DNA of 64,000 nt from Clostridia bacterium. Lineage in GTDB: Bacteria; Bacillota; Clostridia; Oscillospirales; Acutalibacteraceae. The first letter of the stretch is position 1. Each line of letters begins with the position of its first letter. Below, one piece after another: positions 25,290 to 34,370 of this stretch. The notes beneath the pieces were generated by a model. The model was given only the letters and a program-made list of their open reading frames with translations. It did not search any database and was not told the origin of the DNA. The position numbers and the translations under genes are program-made. The stretch covers positions 63,262-127,261 of the forward strand of contig JAFQCH010000023.1 in NCBI GenBank assembly GCA_017416485.1, in the 5' to 3' direction.

Positions 25290-26807
25290 ATGCAAAAAAC
25301 AAAAGCGGCTAACAATATTCCGCCCGCAAACGCACTTTCGCCGGAGCATGGCAAACATATCAACAAGTTTGAATACTTTTGTTTGATGCTTGCCCGTGTC
25401 GGCGGTATGTTTGGTACCACTCTCACCGGTACCCTTGCAACGGCTTTCCTGCATGAACTGTATTATGGTCCTTCGGGCGTTGATTCAGAACAAATTGCAG
25501 AAATTCTTGCCGTGCAGACCACGCTTACCACTGTACTCGGTCTGTTGTTCGGTTTTATTTCTGCCATTGTGGTGCAGAAATGGAAGACCAAATGGGGTCG
25601 CTACAGACAGTGGTACATTATTTGTTTACTTCCGATTTTCTTCCTGACCGTTTTCTATTTCTATGTACCCGAAGGCTGGTCGGTTCAGCAGATGACGATG
25701 CTTCGTTACGGCATTGCTTGCTGTCAGACCATCTTCAATGCCTTTAACAACCTCGGACAGAATGTGGCACAGGTCATTTCCCCCAATCCCAAAGAAAAGA
25801 AAACAGTTGCCACCATCTGGCAGCTGTCCTACTATCTCGGTTACGGCGGAGCTTATCTGTCCACTTTTGTGTACGGTATGTTCAGTGATGACAAGAACAA
25901 GATGTATATGATACTCGGCACCCTTGCCGCTGTTGTCACTTTGTTCGGTAATCTGATGTGCGGTCTGTTCTGTAAAGAACGTATTGAACTTCCCAGAAAG
26001 GAAAAGGTCAAGATTTCCAAGACCCTTTTCTCGCTTTTCAAGCTCAGAAATTACCGGGCATATCAGATTATGGCATGGGTCAACAACTTTGCAATGCTCG
26101 GAAAAATGTCCACCTACCTCGCCGCCATCACCGTCGGCTCTTCAAAGAACCTGCTTCTGACTCTTCCCACGGCAATCGGCACGGTTGTTGGCAATCTTAT
26201 TACCACCAAACTTTCCAAAAAGTACGAACCTACCAAGTTGCTCAAATTCTGCGGTCCGTATTCCATGATTTCTGCCGGTATTCTGTTTGCAATCTGTGCA
26301 GTAGAAGCCAAATTCGGCATCTATTTCTTTGAGGGATGGAACAGTATTTTCTTCTATGCCTTTTATTTCCTGTTTGGTGTCGGTATCGGTGTGCAGGAAC
26401 TTTCCAACTCCCACTTCAACGTCGAATACTTCGACTATCTTGAATGGGAAACAGGCGAGCGTATTGAAGCCATTCAGGGCATTGTTCCCGGTTGGATCAA
26501 TACCGCTATCAACTATCTCCGTGAACTTGCCGTTCCGTTCATGATCGCATGGATCGGCTATCAGTCTTCTTCTGAAGGCGACCTTGTTGCAACCATGCAG
26601 GCTCAACCGACTTACCTGAAGACCTGTCTGTGGCTTCTTGCCTTCCTGCTGTTCGGTTATGCTATCAGCAATCTGCTCAAAGCAATCATTCTCAAGACCA
26701 TGTACGATGTTGAGGGTGAAAGAAAAGAACAGATGTATCGTGATCTCGAAGTCATGCGTGCAGAACGTCACAAAGAAAATGAAGCCATTGAGGCAAACAA
26801 GGCCTGA
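25290..26807 (+). CDS. GPH/MelB-type sugar symporter (MFS_2)
   Basis: 505 residues from ATG 25290, chosen over ATG 25233 because GGGAG sits just upstream and the extra 19 residues are atypical. About 12 membrane helices. KTKWGRYRQWYI is the loop 2-3 signature of glycoside-pentoside-hexuronide cation symporters, and NAFNNLGQNVAQVISPNPKE and YLEWETGERIEA are also typical. Located in the membrane; it imports a sugar or uronide with Na+ or H+. No glycosidase is adjacent, so the substrate is open. Confidence 0.88.
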   Translation: MQKTKAANNIPPANALSPEHGKHINKFEYFCLMLARVGGMFGTTLTGTLATAFLHELYYGPSGVDSEQIAEILAVQTTLTTVLGLLFGFISAIVVQKWKTKWGRYRQWYIICLLPIFFLTVFYFYVPEGWSVQQMTMLRYGIACCQTIFNAFNNLGQNVAQVISPNPKEKKTVATIWQLSYYLGYGGAYLSTFVYGMFSDDKNKMYMILGTLAAVVTLFGNLMCGLFCKERIELPRKEKVKISKTLFSLFKLRNYRAYQIMAWVNNFAMLGKMSTYLAAITVGSSKNLLLTLPTAIGTVVGNLITTKLSKKYEPTKLLKFCGPYSMISAGILFAICAVEAKFGIYFFEGWNSIFFYAFYFLFGVGIGVQELSNSHFNVEYFDYLEWETGERIEAIQGIVPGWINTAINYLRELAVPFMIAWIGYQSSSEGDLVATMQAQPTYLKTCLWLLAFLLFGYAISNLLKAIILKTMYDVEGERKEQMYRDLEVMRAERHKENEAIEANKA

Positions 26808-26828
26808 TTGTTTTTGCATATTATGTAT

Positions 26829-26866
26829 AACAGCCGTCGACAATTCTATGCCGACGGCTGTTGTGC
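26829..26866. terminator. Hairpin after the symporter gene
   Basis: AACAGCCGTCG pairs with CGACGGCTGTT across 12 bases; the T-tract is weak. Likely terminator for the symporter gene and the converging hsdR. Confidence 0.6.
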
Positions 26867-26941
26867 TGATTGTTGTAGATTTTACAGAAAAAAGTATACA
26901 TGAAATCGGTTCGGAGATTGTTAAAAAAGTTATGCAGAGAT

Positions 26942-29900
26942 TTATGCCGCAACGATGCTGTTGTGCATGGCGTGGATGACGCTTGTGATCACCGTGATAT
27001 TTGCACCGAACAGCTCCACGATGTCATAAGAGTCAAACGGAGATTTTTCAATCAGGTCTTCGGCACGGATATCGCCGTTTTCTCGGACGTAGTCAATGAT
27101 GGATTTTACAAATTCCTGCTGTTGGGAATTGAGAATATTTCCGCTGAGGAACTCGCCGAATTTCTCGTTGACTGCTTCCTGCTCAATGCCGACAATGGAG
27201 CGTATGAATGCCGCCAGATTGTCTATTTCAGTGGTCTGCTCGTAATCTTCTTTGGTGCCCAGTTCTTGCCACAAAATGCGTTCAAGCTCTTGCACATCCT
27301 GTGCGTTGATGGGCTGCAGGTTCTGAATTTTACGAATGGTTTCGTTGTCGGTGTGGGCGGCGAGATAGTCAAGCACCTTTTCTTTGTAGGTGCGGATGTC
27401 AATAAGGCCGTCGCCCGAATATTCATCGTCATCCACAGTGTCAATAAGATCTATTGTAACAGGATTTTTTCTTGTTTCTATGTATTGCAACAGATCACGC
27501 ACTTCCAAGCGGTATTGTTCAAGCTTGTCAATCGTTGGGTGTTCCCAGAATTCAACCGACACAAGCTCCAGAAGTGTCTGCGATTTTGCCATTACATCTG
27601 CAACACCTGCGGCGGTATCAAGCAGAACTTTTGAGATTCTCCTGATTCGTTCCACCTGCTTGTGTGCTTTTGCAGTGAAACCGCCGACTGAAAGGACGGA
27701 CAATTCAATGTCCATGAATTTTAGGTCAAAAGCAAGGCTGTTTTTGTTTTCGTCGGCGTCACTGTCAACAAGCGGAGTCAGATGCAGCTGCATTTCTTTC
27801 TTTTCAAGCAGCGACAAGTGCGACCATTTTTCGTAGTCGTTGTACTTGTCCACATACGCCATTTGCTCACGCACGGAGATTCTTGCACTGTTGCGTTTTA
27901 TATCCTGCACCTTGCCGAACAGTTCGGGCCTGAGTTTGTCGTAATAGGCTTTGTTGATATCCACGATCTGATGCTCGTATTTCTGCAATTCAATCAGAAT
28001 ATCCAGCCTGACATCAAACAGCTTTTGCGAAAGATTTTTTCCGTTGGCGGTTTTGTCACCCTCGGGATTGCTGCCGAAGTATTCGAAATTTGCACAGTAG
28101 TCAAAAATGAGGAAGTGCGTTTTGTCTTTGCCGTCAAGCACACCTTCGCAAAGCCGTGTTCCTCGGCCGATCATCTGCATGAATTTGATTTTTGACTTGA
28201 CAGGTTTGAAGAACACAAGGTTCAGCACCGCCGGAACGTCAATGCCCGTGTCGAGCATATCCACCGAAACGGCAATTCTGAAATTTTCATCTTCTTCAAA
28301 TTTGGTGATCAGATCATTTGCGTTCTTGACCTGATTGTCAATCAGCTGACAGCAGTTTTCACCGTAAGCAGGGTAGATCTCCCTGAATGCATCCACAATC
28401 AGCTTTGCATGATTATGGTTGTAGGCAAAAATGATGGTTTTGCCGAGCTTCTGACCGTAATCCACACGCAGACCGTTCTGCATCAGGTCTTCAAGCACCT
28501 TGCGGCAGGTGTCAATGTTGTAAATGATCTTGAACAGCTTTTCTTTGCCGATAACGGTGTCGTTGTCGGGTGTTTCCTCGTCAACAAGAATGGACTCCAC
28601 TTTCTGTTTGTCAGCATCGGACAAGTCCTTGTATTGAATGCCGTGGCTCAAAAGCTGCGTGGTTTTCGGGCAGACCTTGAACGGAACAAGGTACTTGTCC
28701 CTGACCGCTTCTTCAAGCGAATAAGCAAAATCGGGCTCGCTGTTTTCGCAGTTAAAAAGCTGATAGGTGCTTGCATCCACTTCGTCCTTGGGGGTTGCAG
28801 TCAGACCGACAAGCAGACAGTCAAAATATTTGAAAATAGCACCGTATTTGTTGAACACCGAACGGTGTGCTTCGTCAATGATGATCAGATCAAAGCGGGC
28901 ACTTGAAAACTCTTTGTTTTCGGCATCAATGAAGCCGATCATGGTCTGGTGGGTGCTGAATGTGATTCTTGCATTCGGCTCGTTTGCCAAGGAGCGTTCC
29001 GACAGCACGCAATAGGTCATGTCGGGCAGTATCTTTTTGAAATTTTTGAAAGCTTGTGAAACAAGGCTTGTGCGGTCGGCAAGGAACAGCACGTTTTTGA
29101 CCCAACCGTTGCGTAGCAGCAGCTCAACCAAGGAGATTGAAACCCTTGTTTTGCCCGTACCCGTTGCCATGACGATCAGGCCTCTGCGGTGCTTTTGGTT
29201 GAAGCGTTCGCAGATGCTTGTGATTGCCATTTTCTGATAGGGTCTGCCTGAAATATCATCACGCACTTTCAGGTCGGTGATGTCGCCGCGTTCGCGTTTT
29301 TGCAGCATGTATGTAAGCTCGTCCGCCGTGTGGAACGCAAGCACCCTGCGGGCAGGGTAGATGCCGTCGATCACAAAAATGTCGTATCCGTTTGTGTAAT
29401 ACAGCACCGGCACATAGCCGTACTGCTTTTCCATGCAATCGCCGTATTGCTTGACCTGTTCGCTGCCCTTGAGGGCTTCCTCGCTTGTCTTTTTGGCTTC
29501 CACAATGGCAAGGGGCTTGCCGTCTTTGCCGTACAGCACATAATCGCAAAAGCCGACACCTGTTCCGTGCGGCAGACCCTCCACGGGGATTTCGCAGCAG
29601 GCTTTGCCGGGAAACACCGTTCCGCAGGCAACTTGTTTGCCGTCTGCAAGGGTGCGTGTGGTGTTCGGCAAGCAGATCTCCCAACCGGCTTCACGCAGGT
29701 AATTGTCAATATAGACTTTTCTTGTTTCCGCCTCGCTCATGTATTTGGGCAGAACAAGATCCTTGACCGTTTCTGGGGCGTCGAATTTTCGCACCGTGAA
29801 CTGTGCAAAGAAAACAAGATTGTCGAAGGCGGTCTGTGCTTCCTTTTTGGTGACCTTCAGCCCATGCTCGGCATTCATGCCCGCCTTGCGGATGAAGTGC

Positions 29901-30145
29901 AGGGAAGCCAGCAGAACGGCATTGTCCGCAAAATCCGCAATCACCCTGCCGTCAATCAGCTCCAGCATGGTGGCACTCTGCGGCATGGATAAGCCGCACC
30001 GATCGTAAATGAATGCGATCAGTTCACCCAAAGCCGCCCTGCAGGCAATGGCCTTGTCAGCAGGGGATGCCGCATCTTCGGCAGAAGCAAAATAATAATT
30101 TAATGCAGCGTATTCAGGTGTGGCGGGGAATTTAATATGGTGCAT
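26942..30145 (-). CDS. hsdR: Type I restriction enzyme, R (endonuclease/translocase) subunit
   Basis: 1067 residues. A helical N-terminal domain (about 1-110, DUF4145-like) is followed by the PD-(D/E)xK nuclease: Asp201 in FCDYVLYGKDG, and IVEAKK with Glu216 and Lys218. The SF2 motor follows: Walker A MATGTGKTR (326-334), DEAH (424-427), GLTATP, then SVDMLDTGIDVPA and MIGRGTRLCEG. A C-terminal helical region binds the methylase core. It cleaves after translocating from unmethylated sites. Last gene of the operon, starting 4 bases after the 261-residue gene, whose stop overlaps its GAGGTGA ribosome site. Confidence 0.95.
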   Translation of the reverse strand: MHHIKFPATPEYAALNYYFASAEDAASPADKAIACRAALGELIAFIYDRCGLSMPQSATMLELIDGRVIADFADNAVLLASLHFIRKAGMNAEHGLKVTKKEAQTAFDNLVFFAQFTVRKFDAPETVKDLVLPKYMSEAETRKVYIDNYLREAGWEICLPNTTRTLADGKQVACGTVFPGKACCEIPVEGLPHGTGVGFCDYVLYGKDGKPLAIVEAKKTSEEALKGSEQVKQYGDCMEKQYGYVPVLYYTNGYDIFVIDGIYPARRVLAFHTADELTYMLQKRERGDITDLKVRDDISGRPYQKMAITSICERFNQKHRRGLIVMATGTGKTRVSISLVELLLRNGWVKNVLFLADRTSLVSQAFKNFKKILPDMTYCVLSERSLANEPNARITFSTHQTMIGFIDAENKEFSSARFDLIIIDEAHRSVFNKYGAIFKYFDCLLVGLTATPKDEVDASTYQLFNCENSEPDFAYSLEEAVRDKYLVPFKVCPKTTQLLSHGIQYKDLSDADKQKVESILVDEETPDNDTVIGKEKLFKIIYNIDTCRKVLEDLMQNGLRVDYGQKLGKTIIFAYNHNHAKLIVDAFREIYPAYGENCCQLIDNQVKNANDLITKFEEDENFRIAVSVDMLDTGIDVPAVLNLVFFKPVKSKIKFMQMIGRGTRLCEGVLDGKDKTHFLIFDYCANFEYFGSNPEGDKTANGKNLSQKLFDVRLDILIELQKYEHQIVDINKAYYDKLRPELFGKVQDIKRNSARISVREQMAYVDKYNDYEKWSHLSLLEKKEMQLHLTPLVDSDADENKNSLAFDLKFMDIELSVLSVGGFTAKAHKQVERIRRISKVLLDTAAGVADVMAKSQTLLELVSVEFWEHPTIDKLEQYRLEVRDLLQYIETRKNPVTIDLIDTVDDDEYSGDGLIDIRTYKEKVLDYLAAHTDNETIRKIQNLQPINAQDVQELERILWQELGTKEDYEQTTEIDNLAAFIRSIVGIEQEAVNEKFGEFLSGNILNSQQQEFVKSIIDYVRENGDIRAEDLIEKSPFDSYDIVELFGANITVITSVIHAMHNSIVAA

Positions 30146-30149
30146 AAGA

Positions 30150-30935
30150 TCACCTCGATGTATTTAATAATTTTGCTTTCTTAAACTCATATTTTACATT
30201 CAAGTTATCAATCCGATGGATAATTTCACAAAAATAAATTCCATGTTTACTTAACGCAAAATGGTCGTCGGATGAAAAACCAAAGCTCATTGGATGGTAT
30301 TGTTTTAATAATCCGATTGATTTTAATCTGCTGCATCTGATGCTTTGAAATGAAAAGTTTTTTCCTGTGTCAGAATCTAAAAAATCTTTCCCATTTAATA
30401 AGGTTGCAGTCGCTTTTTGTGCGTCATATATCTCTAACAAATGTGGAATGTCTTGAATGAAAAGTTGGTCAACAATATCAAGATATTCGCCATACTCTTC
30501 AGTTGAAATATCCTTGTTGATTAGATTTCTATATAATTCTGCTATAATTTTAGCTTTTTCAATTCTTGAAGCCCGATGCAAATAAATAACAGTCTGTTCA
30601 ACTTCACGATAATACCATTCCTTACCCTTTTGATATGCTTTTTTTCTTTTATCTATCTCTTTTTGATCGCAAATACCCATTTGGAGTTGTTGTAAAAAGA
30701 TGAGCAATTTTTGAGTGTTATGAATTTCAATGATTGATTTAGTAATATTTATAGTAGCCAACAATGATTTGATAAATGGTATTTCTTTAAGTATATCAGA
30801 ACTCTTTAAGTACTCTAATAATGAATCAATGCCTATTTCAGAAAAATCAAATAAGACATCTTTAGTTTTATCTGTAAGTATTGCTTGCGAAAAACATTTT
30901 ATCAATGAATCGTTTGGAAATATTTCCTGTGACAC
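30150..30935 (-). CDS. Unknown protein embedded in the type I RM operon
   Basis: 261 residues starting at GTG 30935 with AAAGGAG 8 bases upstream. The N-terminal 50 residues are helical; residues 52-82 (EIPFIKSLLATINITKSII) are hydrophobic, perhaps membrane-associated. A charged helical middle (about 95-170) carries REVEQTVIYLHRASRIEKAK and LFIQDIPHLLEIYD. The C-terminus (about 200-245) looks like a winged helix (CSRLKSIGLLKQY, FALSKHGIYFCEII). Not a classical Hsd subunit. The AT-rich composition matches hsdS rather than hsdM/hsdR. The position between hsdS and hsdR implies a defence-related role, but no function is known to me. Confidence 0.75.
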   Translation of the reverse strand: MSQEIFPNDSLIKCFSQAILTDKTKDVLFDFSEIGIDSLLEYLKSSDILKEIPFIKSLLATINITKSIIEIHNTQKLLIFLQQLQMGICDQKEIDKRKKAYQKGKEWYYREVEQTVIYLHRASRIEKAKIIAELYRNLINKDISTEEYGEYLDIVDQLFIQDIPHLLEIYDAQKATATLLNGKDFLDSDTGKNFSFQSIRCSRLKSIGLLKQYHPMSFGFSSDDHFALSKHGIYFCEIIHRIDNLNVKYEFKKAKLLNTSR

Positions 30936-30977
30936 TATTTTCTCTCCTTTTAATAGTTTATCGACGTTTCATGTTTT

Positions 30978-31112
30978 TTATTTAGCCATATCTTTCAATT
31001 TATCAATTAAAGCCTTGAATAACTCTTTTTCATAAGGAGTTAAATTCGGATTGTTTTCGATCTCTAATTTCCTAAAGGCTGCTAAAATTTCTATCAGTTG
31101 TTTTTGTGTCAT
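30978..31112 (-). CDS. Small 44-residue protein in the RM operon
   Basis: A short frame reading MTQKQLIEILAAFRKLEIEN, then NPNLTPYEKELF and KALIDKLKDMAK. The GAGGT ribosome site lies 8 bases before the ATG and overlaps the TGA stop of hsdS, so translation is probably coupled. The product is predicted to be almost entirely helical and charged, the look of a small partner or regulator. It sits between hsdS and the 261-residue gene. Confidence 0.65.
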   Translation of the reverse strand: MTQKQLIEILAAFRKLEIENNPNLTPYEKELFKALIDKLKDMAK

Positions 31113-31123
31113 AATTATTAACC

Positions 31124-32260
31124 TCATCCAAAATATTCTTGCATCAAACTGTTAAACAAAGATTGTGCTTCGTCAATGGCTTTTTGTACGACAACTTTTG
31201 ATTTGTTGGTCTGTTCGACGAAGGCTGCAAATTTATTTTGTAGTTCTATGTTAGGATTTACAACCTGCATTTTTTCAAGTTTTTCAATCGTCAGTGCCAA
31301 TTGAGCACTTCCTGCAACACCTTTGCTCTTAAAATCTTCAATAAGAATACCTATTGTGTGATTTAGAAAAATAGGGTTCACATTGTTCTTCGTTGAAAGA
31401 ATGATCAAATTTCCGTCTTTATAATAAAACGGTTTATCTGTATCTACAATCCATGAATAACCTATTGTAGCACCAATTGCCGCAATAAGAATATCGCCTA
31501 TTTTAGGCACTCCATATTTTTCTTTTATTTCACCATAACGCTCTTGTTTAATAAACAATTCAACAGATGGTTTTAATCCGGCTCCTAATTCCCTTATCTC
31601 TTTACTGCGATAAAAAGGAATGCCCGAATCAACATATTCATTTGCATATATTCTTTTACTTGACCCTATGTCTGCAAGTTCTTTAAGCTGCACTAACGGC
31701 AATTTGTTATCGCTAAGAATATCACCAAACATCTCGACAAATCGGGCTTTTACTAAATCGTCAAGCAGTTGGAGTTGCTTTTTACGGATACCAATTATTT
31801 CCTCGGTCTTTTTTATGCTATCGGCAATTCTTTTTTGTTCTTCCATGGGGGGAATATGGACAATAATTTTGTTTAATTCCTTTGCTGACAAATGCTTAAC
31901 TGTTACGAATGGTGTTTTGTCTTCAATTGCTTTCAAAGCCTTTTTCATAAAATAGAACAAATATAATGCATTAATTTCGATAGAGGGAATCAAACGGCAT
32001 ACTCGCTGGTTGAGATAAGCTGTTCCGCCTTTCCACTGTGCAATGTTAAATTCGCCATCCATACCAATCAGGATATCACCGTTTTGAACAATATACTCTT
32101 TACTGCATTCTTCTGTTGTATAGGTTTCAGAAAAACCACGCAAAACATCGCGTATTCTGACAAGTGGCATACCATTCTCTTTATCTGTTGAAAATTTAGC
32201 AGAATCAAATGCATATCCATATTGGATTTTGCAAATATCTGATAAGAGTTTTTCCATCAT
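31124..32260 (-). CDS. hsdS: Type I restriction-modification specificity subunit
   Basis: 378 residues with two target-recognition half-domains. TRD1 (about 1-145) is followed by the central coiled helix RIADSIKKTEEIIGIRKKQL then LLDDLVKARFVEMFG. TRD2 (about 183-335) is followed by the C-terminal helix NKFAAFVEQTNKSKVVVQK ending SLFNSLMQEYFG. The repeated LDDLVKARFVEMFG / AQSLFNSLMQEYFG ends are characteristic of HsdS. It determines the bipartite DNA target. AT-rich relative to hsdM. It overlaps the membrane-protein gene by 4 bases (ATGA). Confidence 0.93.
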   Translation of the reverse strand: MMEKLLSDICKIQYGYAFDSAKFSTDKENGMPLVRIRDVLRGFSETYTTEECSKEYIVQNGDILIGMDGEFNIAQWKGGTAYLNQRVCRLIPSIEINALYLFYFMKKALKAIEDKTPFVTVKHLSAKELNKIIVHIPPMEEQKRIADSIKKTEEIIGIRKKQLQLLDDLVKARFVEMFGDILSDNKLPLVQLKELADIGSSKRIYANEYVDSGIPFYRSKEIRELGAGLKPSVELFIKQERYGEIKEKYGVPKIGDILIAAIGATIGYSWIVDTDKPFYYKDGNLIILSTKNNVNPIFLNHTIGILIEDFKSKGVAGSAQLALTIEKLEKMQVVNPNIELQNKFAAFVEQTNKSKVVVQKAIDEAQSLFNSLMQEYFG

Positions 32261-32787
32261 CCTACCCCTTTGACTAATGCAATTAAGGCAACAATCAGAG
32301 CTGCAAAACTGACTACCCCTGAAAAAACAGCAATAATATAATTTCTATCCTTTTCAATAGATAATTCATTAGCTGAACTTCTGAATAGCAATGCAAACAG
32401 ACCAAGCAGTACACTTATTGCAACAAGTAAAATCGCATTCACCATATTACTAAAAGCAACATCATAAGACCAGTCTGCGTTTATGCAAAAAACAACAGTA
32501 CCAATAACTCCAAAAATGGCACAAAAAGCGCCGAGAACTGCTAAACAATTAAAAACAATGACCAGCAAACTACCGAATAGTTCGGCAGTTTGTTTTCCAG
32601 TTGGTGGCTTCTTATTCGTAATGATTTTCCAGACAAGTTTAAAAAAGTTTTCTTTTTTGTTTGTTGGTATTGTATCCTGAACATGGTTATCATGGTTATT
32701 TACAGCGTTTGAGATTATATTTTCTAATCTTTCATAGTCAATCTCATGCTTAATAATCTTAACTTTAACGGGTTTTTTATTGCTCAC
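32257..32787 (-). CDS. Unknown membrane protein inserted between hsdM and hsdS
   Basis: 176 residues. A cytoplasmic N-terminal region of about 65 residues begins KPVKVKIIKHEIDYERLENI. Membrane segments follow at about 72-100 (SLLVIVFNCLAVLGAFCAIF), 113-136 (NMVNAILLVAISVLLGLFAL) and 150-174 (IIAVFSGVVSFAALIVALIA). It overlaps hsdM by 4 bases and hsdS by 4 bases, so it is translated with both. HsdM and HsdS form a cytosolic complex, so a membrane protein wedged between them is unexpected. AT-rich. No family recognised. Confidence 0.75.
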   Translation of the reverse strand: MSNKKPVKVKIIKHEIDYERLENIISNAVNNHDNHVQDTIPTNKKENFFKLVWKIITNKKPPTGKQTAELFGSLLVIVFNCLAVLGAFCAIFGVIGTVVFCINADWSYDVAFSNMVNAILLVAISVLLGLFALLFRSSANELSIEKDRNYIIAVFSGVVSFAALIVALIALVKGVG

Positions 32788-34277
32788 AGCAACTCCTCCA
32801 ACTCTGCCAATGCTTTGGAAACTTCGATTTCAAGGCTGTGCAAGTTCGCCATAATCTCCGCTGTGGACGGGTATTCCACGGCTTCATAGACGGTCTGTTT
32901 GTACTTATTGACAGACAGGTCATAGTCATTGGCAACGATTTCGTCCTTGGGGACAAAGAAAGACCGTTCGGTTCTTGCTCTGTCTTGTTCCGCTGCCAAG
33001 TTGTTGAATCTTGCAATGATGTCGGGGATGTCGTTTTCTTGTGTCGGGGTGCGTTTGTCGTCAAGGGTGAAGCCGTCGGCGGTCATGTCATAAAACCAAA
33101 CATCCTTTGTGCCGGACGGGTCTTTGGTGAACAGCAGAATGGCGGTCGAAACCCCTGCATACGGCTTGAACACGCCCGACGGCATGGAAACAACCGCTTT
33201 CAGGCAGTTGTTTTCAATCAGCTCCCTACGGATAGCCTTGTGTGCCGTGGAAGAGCCGAACAGCACGCCGTCCGGAACAATGCACGCACATCTGCCGCCG
33301 AGCTTCAGGGATTTGATGAACAGAGCAAGGAACAACAGCTCCGTTTTCTTGGTTTTGCACAGGGAAAGAATATCCTTGCTGATGTCTTCTTCAAACACGC
33401 TGCCCTTGAACGGCGGGTTTGCCATAATCAGGTCATATTCATCCCTCACCGTATTGTCGTCGGACAGCGAATCCTGCCGTGCAATGGTGGGTTCTTCCAC
33501 ACCGTGCAGCAGCATATTCATTGCCCCGATGCGAAGCATGGACGGGTCGGTGTCAAAGCCGCTGAACATGGTTTTGTTGTAATGCGTTCTGTTTTTGGTG
33601 TTCAGCAGTTCCTTTTCGTAATGCTCGTTGATGTACTTCGCCGCACCCAGCAAAAAGCCTGCACTGCCCATGGCAGGGTCCAAAATGCGGTCGGTTACGG
33701 TGGGTTGAGTCAGGTTGACCATCAGGTCTATAATATGGCGGGGGGTTCTGAACTGTCCGAGCTTGCCTGCAGAAGACATTTTGTTCAGGCAATATTCATA
33801 CACGTCGCCCATAATGTCCTTGTCGCTCATGTCAATGTCGCTCAGACAGTCCACGCACACGGCGAGCACCTTGGGTGTCGGAATCATAAAAACGGCATCG
33901 GTCATAAAACGGGAAAAAGCGGTGTCCTTGCCGGCACCGTTGACGGTTTTGATGAACGGAAAAACATAATTGCGGACAAGTTCGAACATGCTTGTCGGGT
34001 CTGCATTGCGGAACTTGCTCCAACGCAGCTCGCAATAGGGCTTTGCCATGTTCGGATCATCGTCCACCAGAAAGTCGCCTTCCTTGAAGATCTTGCTCTG
34101 ATAGGTGATGCCGAGTGCCGCTGCTCCGCCTTCCTTCTTTGTTTCGTTGTCGTCAAGCAGCTTCATGAACATAAGATAGGTAATCTGCTCCAGCACCGTC
34201 GTCGGCGACGAGATGCCGCCCGTCCAGATCGTTTCCCAGATTTTGTCAATTTTGTTTTTCAGTTCACCGGTAATCAT
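32784..34277 (-). CDS. hsdM: Type I restriction-modification DNA methyltransferase subunit
   Basis: 497 residues. An N-terminal HsdM_N helical domain (about 1-130) is followed by the N6-adenine methyltransferase domain: SAM motif I in LDPAMGSAGF (Asp200 onward), GFDTDPSMLRIG, catalytic NPPF (287-290), and CACIVPDGVLFGSS. The C-terminal tail (about 470-497) is helical for HsdS binding. It methylates adenine in the HsdS-defined target. First gene of the operon. Confidence 0.96.
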   Translation of the reverse strand: MITGELKNKIDKIWETIWTGGISSPTTVLEQITYLMFMKLLDDNETKKEGGAAALGITYQSKIFKEGDFLVDDDPNMAKPYCELRWSKFRNADPTSMFELVRNYVFPFIKTVNGAGKDTAFSRFMTDAVFMIPTPKVLAVCVDCLSDIDMSDKDIMGDVYEYCLNKMSSAGKLGQFRTPRHIIDLMVNLTQPTVTDRILDPAMGSAGFLLGAAKYINEHYEKELLNTKNRTHYNKTMFSGFDTDPSMLRIGAMNMLLHGVEEPTIARQDSLSDDNTVRDEYDLIMANPPFKGSVFEEDISKDILSLCKTKKTELLFLALFIKSLKLGGRCACIVPDGVLFGSSTAHKAIRRELIENNCLKAVVSMPSGVFKPYAGVSTAILLFTKDPSGTKDVWFYDMTADGFTLDDKRTPTQENDIPDIIARFNNLAAEQDRARTERSFFVPKDEIVANDYDLSVNKYKQTVYEAVEYPSTAEIMANLHSLEIEVSKALAELEELL

Positions 34278-34304
34278 GCGTTTCTCTCCGTTTTCTGATT
34301 CTTT

Positions 34305-34354
34305 GTGATATAATTATACAAATTACATTATATCACACCTGAATAATATTTCAA
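34305..34354 (-). promoter_or_regulatory. hsd operon promoter with a perfect inverted-repeat operator
   Basis: On the minus strand TTGAAA (34349-34354), 16-base spacer and TATAAT (34327-34332). A perfect 10-bp inverted repeat GTGATATAAT / ATTATATCAC (34305-34314 and 34327-34336, 12-base spacer) covers the -10 box and the expected transcription start, so a bound dimer would block initiation. Confidence 0.7.
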
Positions 34355-34370
34355 TATAATAATGCAATAA

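Noticed and set aside
32838..34298. 486-codon frame opposite hsdM
   Set aside because: Antisense shadow; His/Cys/Val-rich composition and no translation signals.
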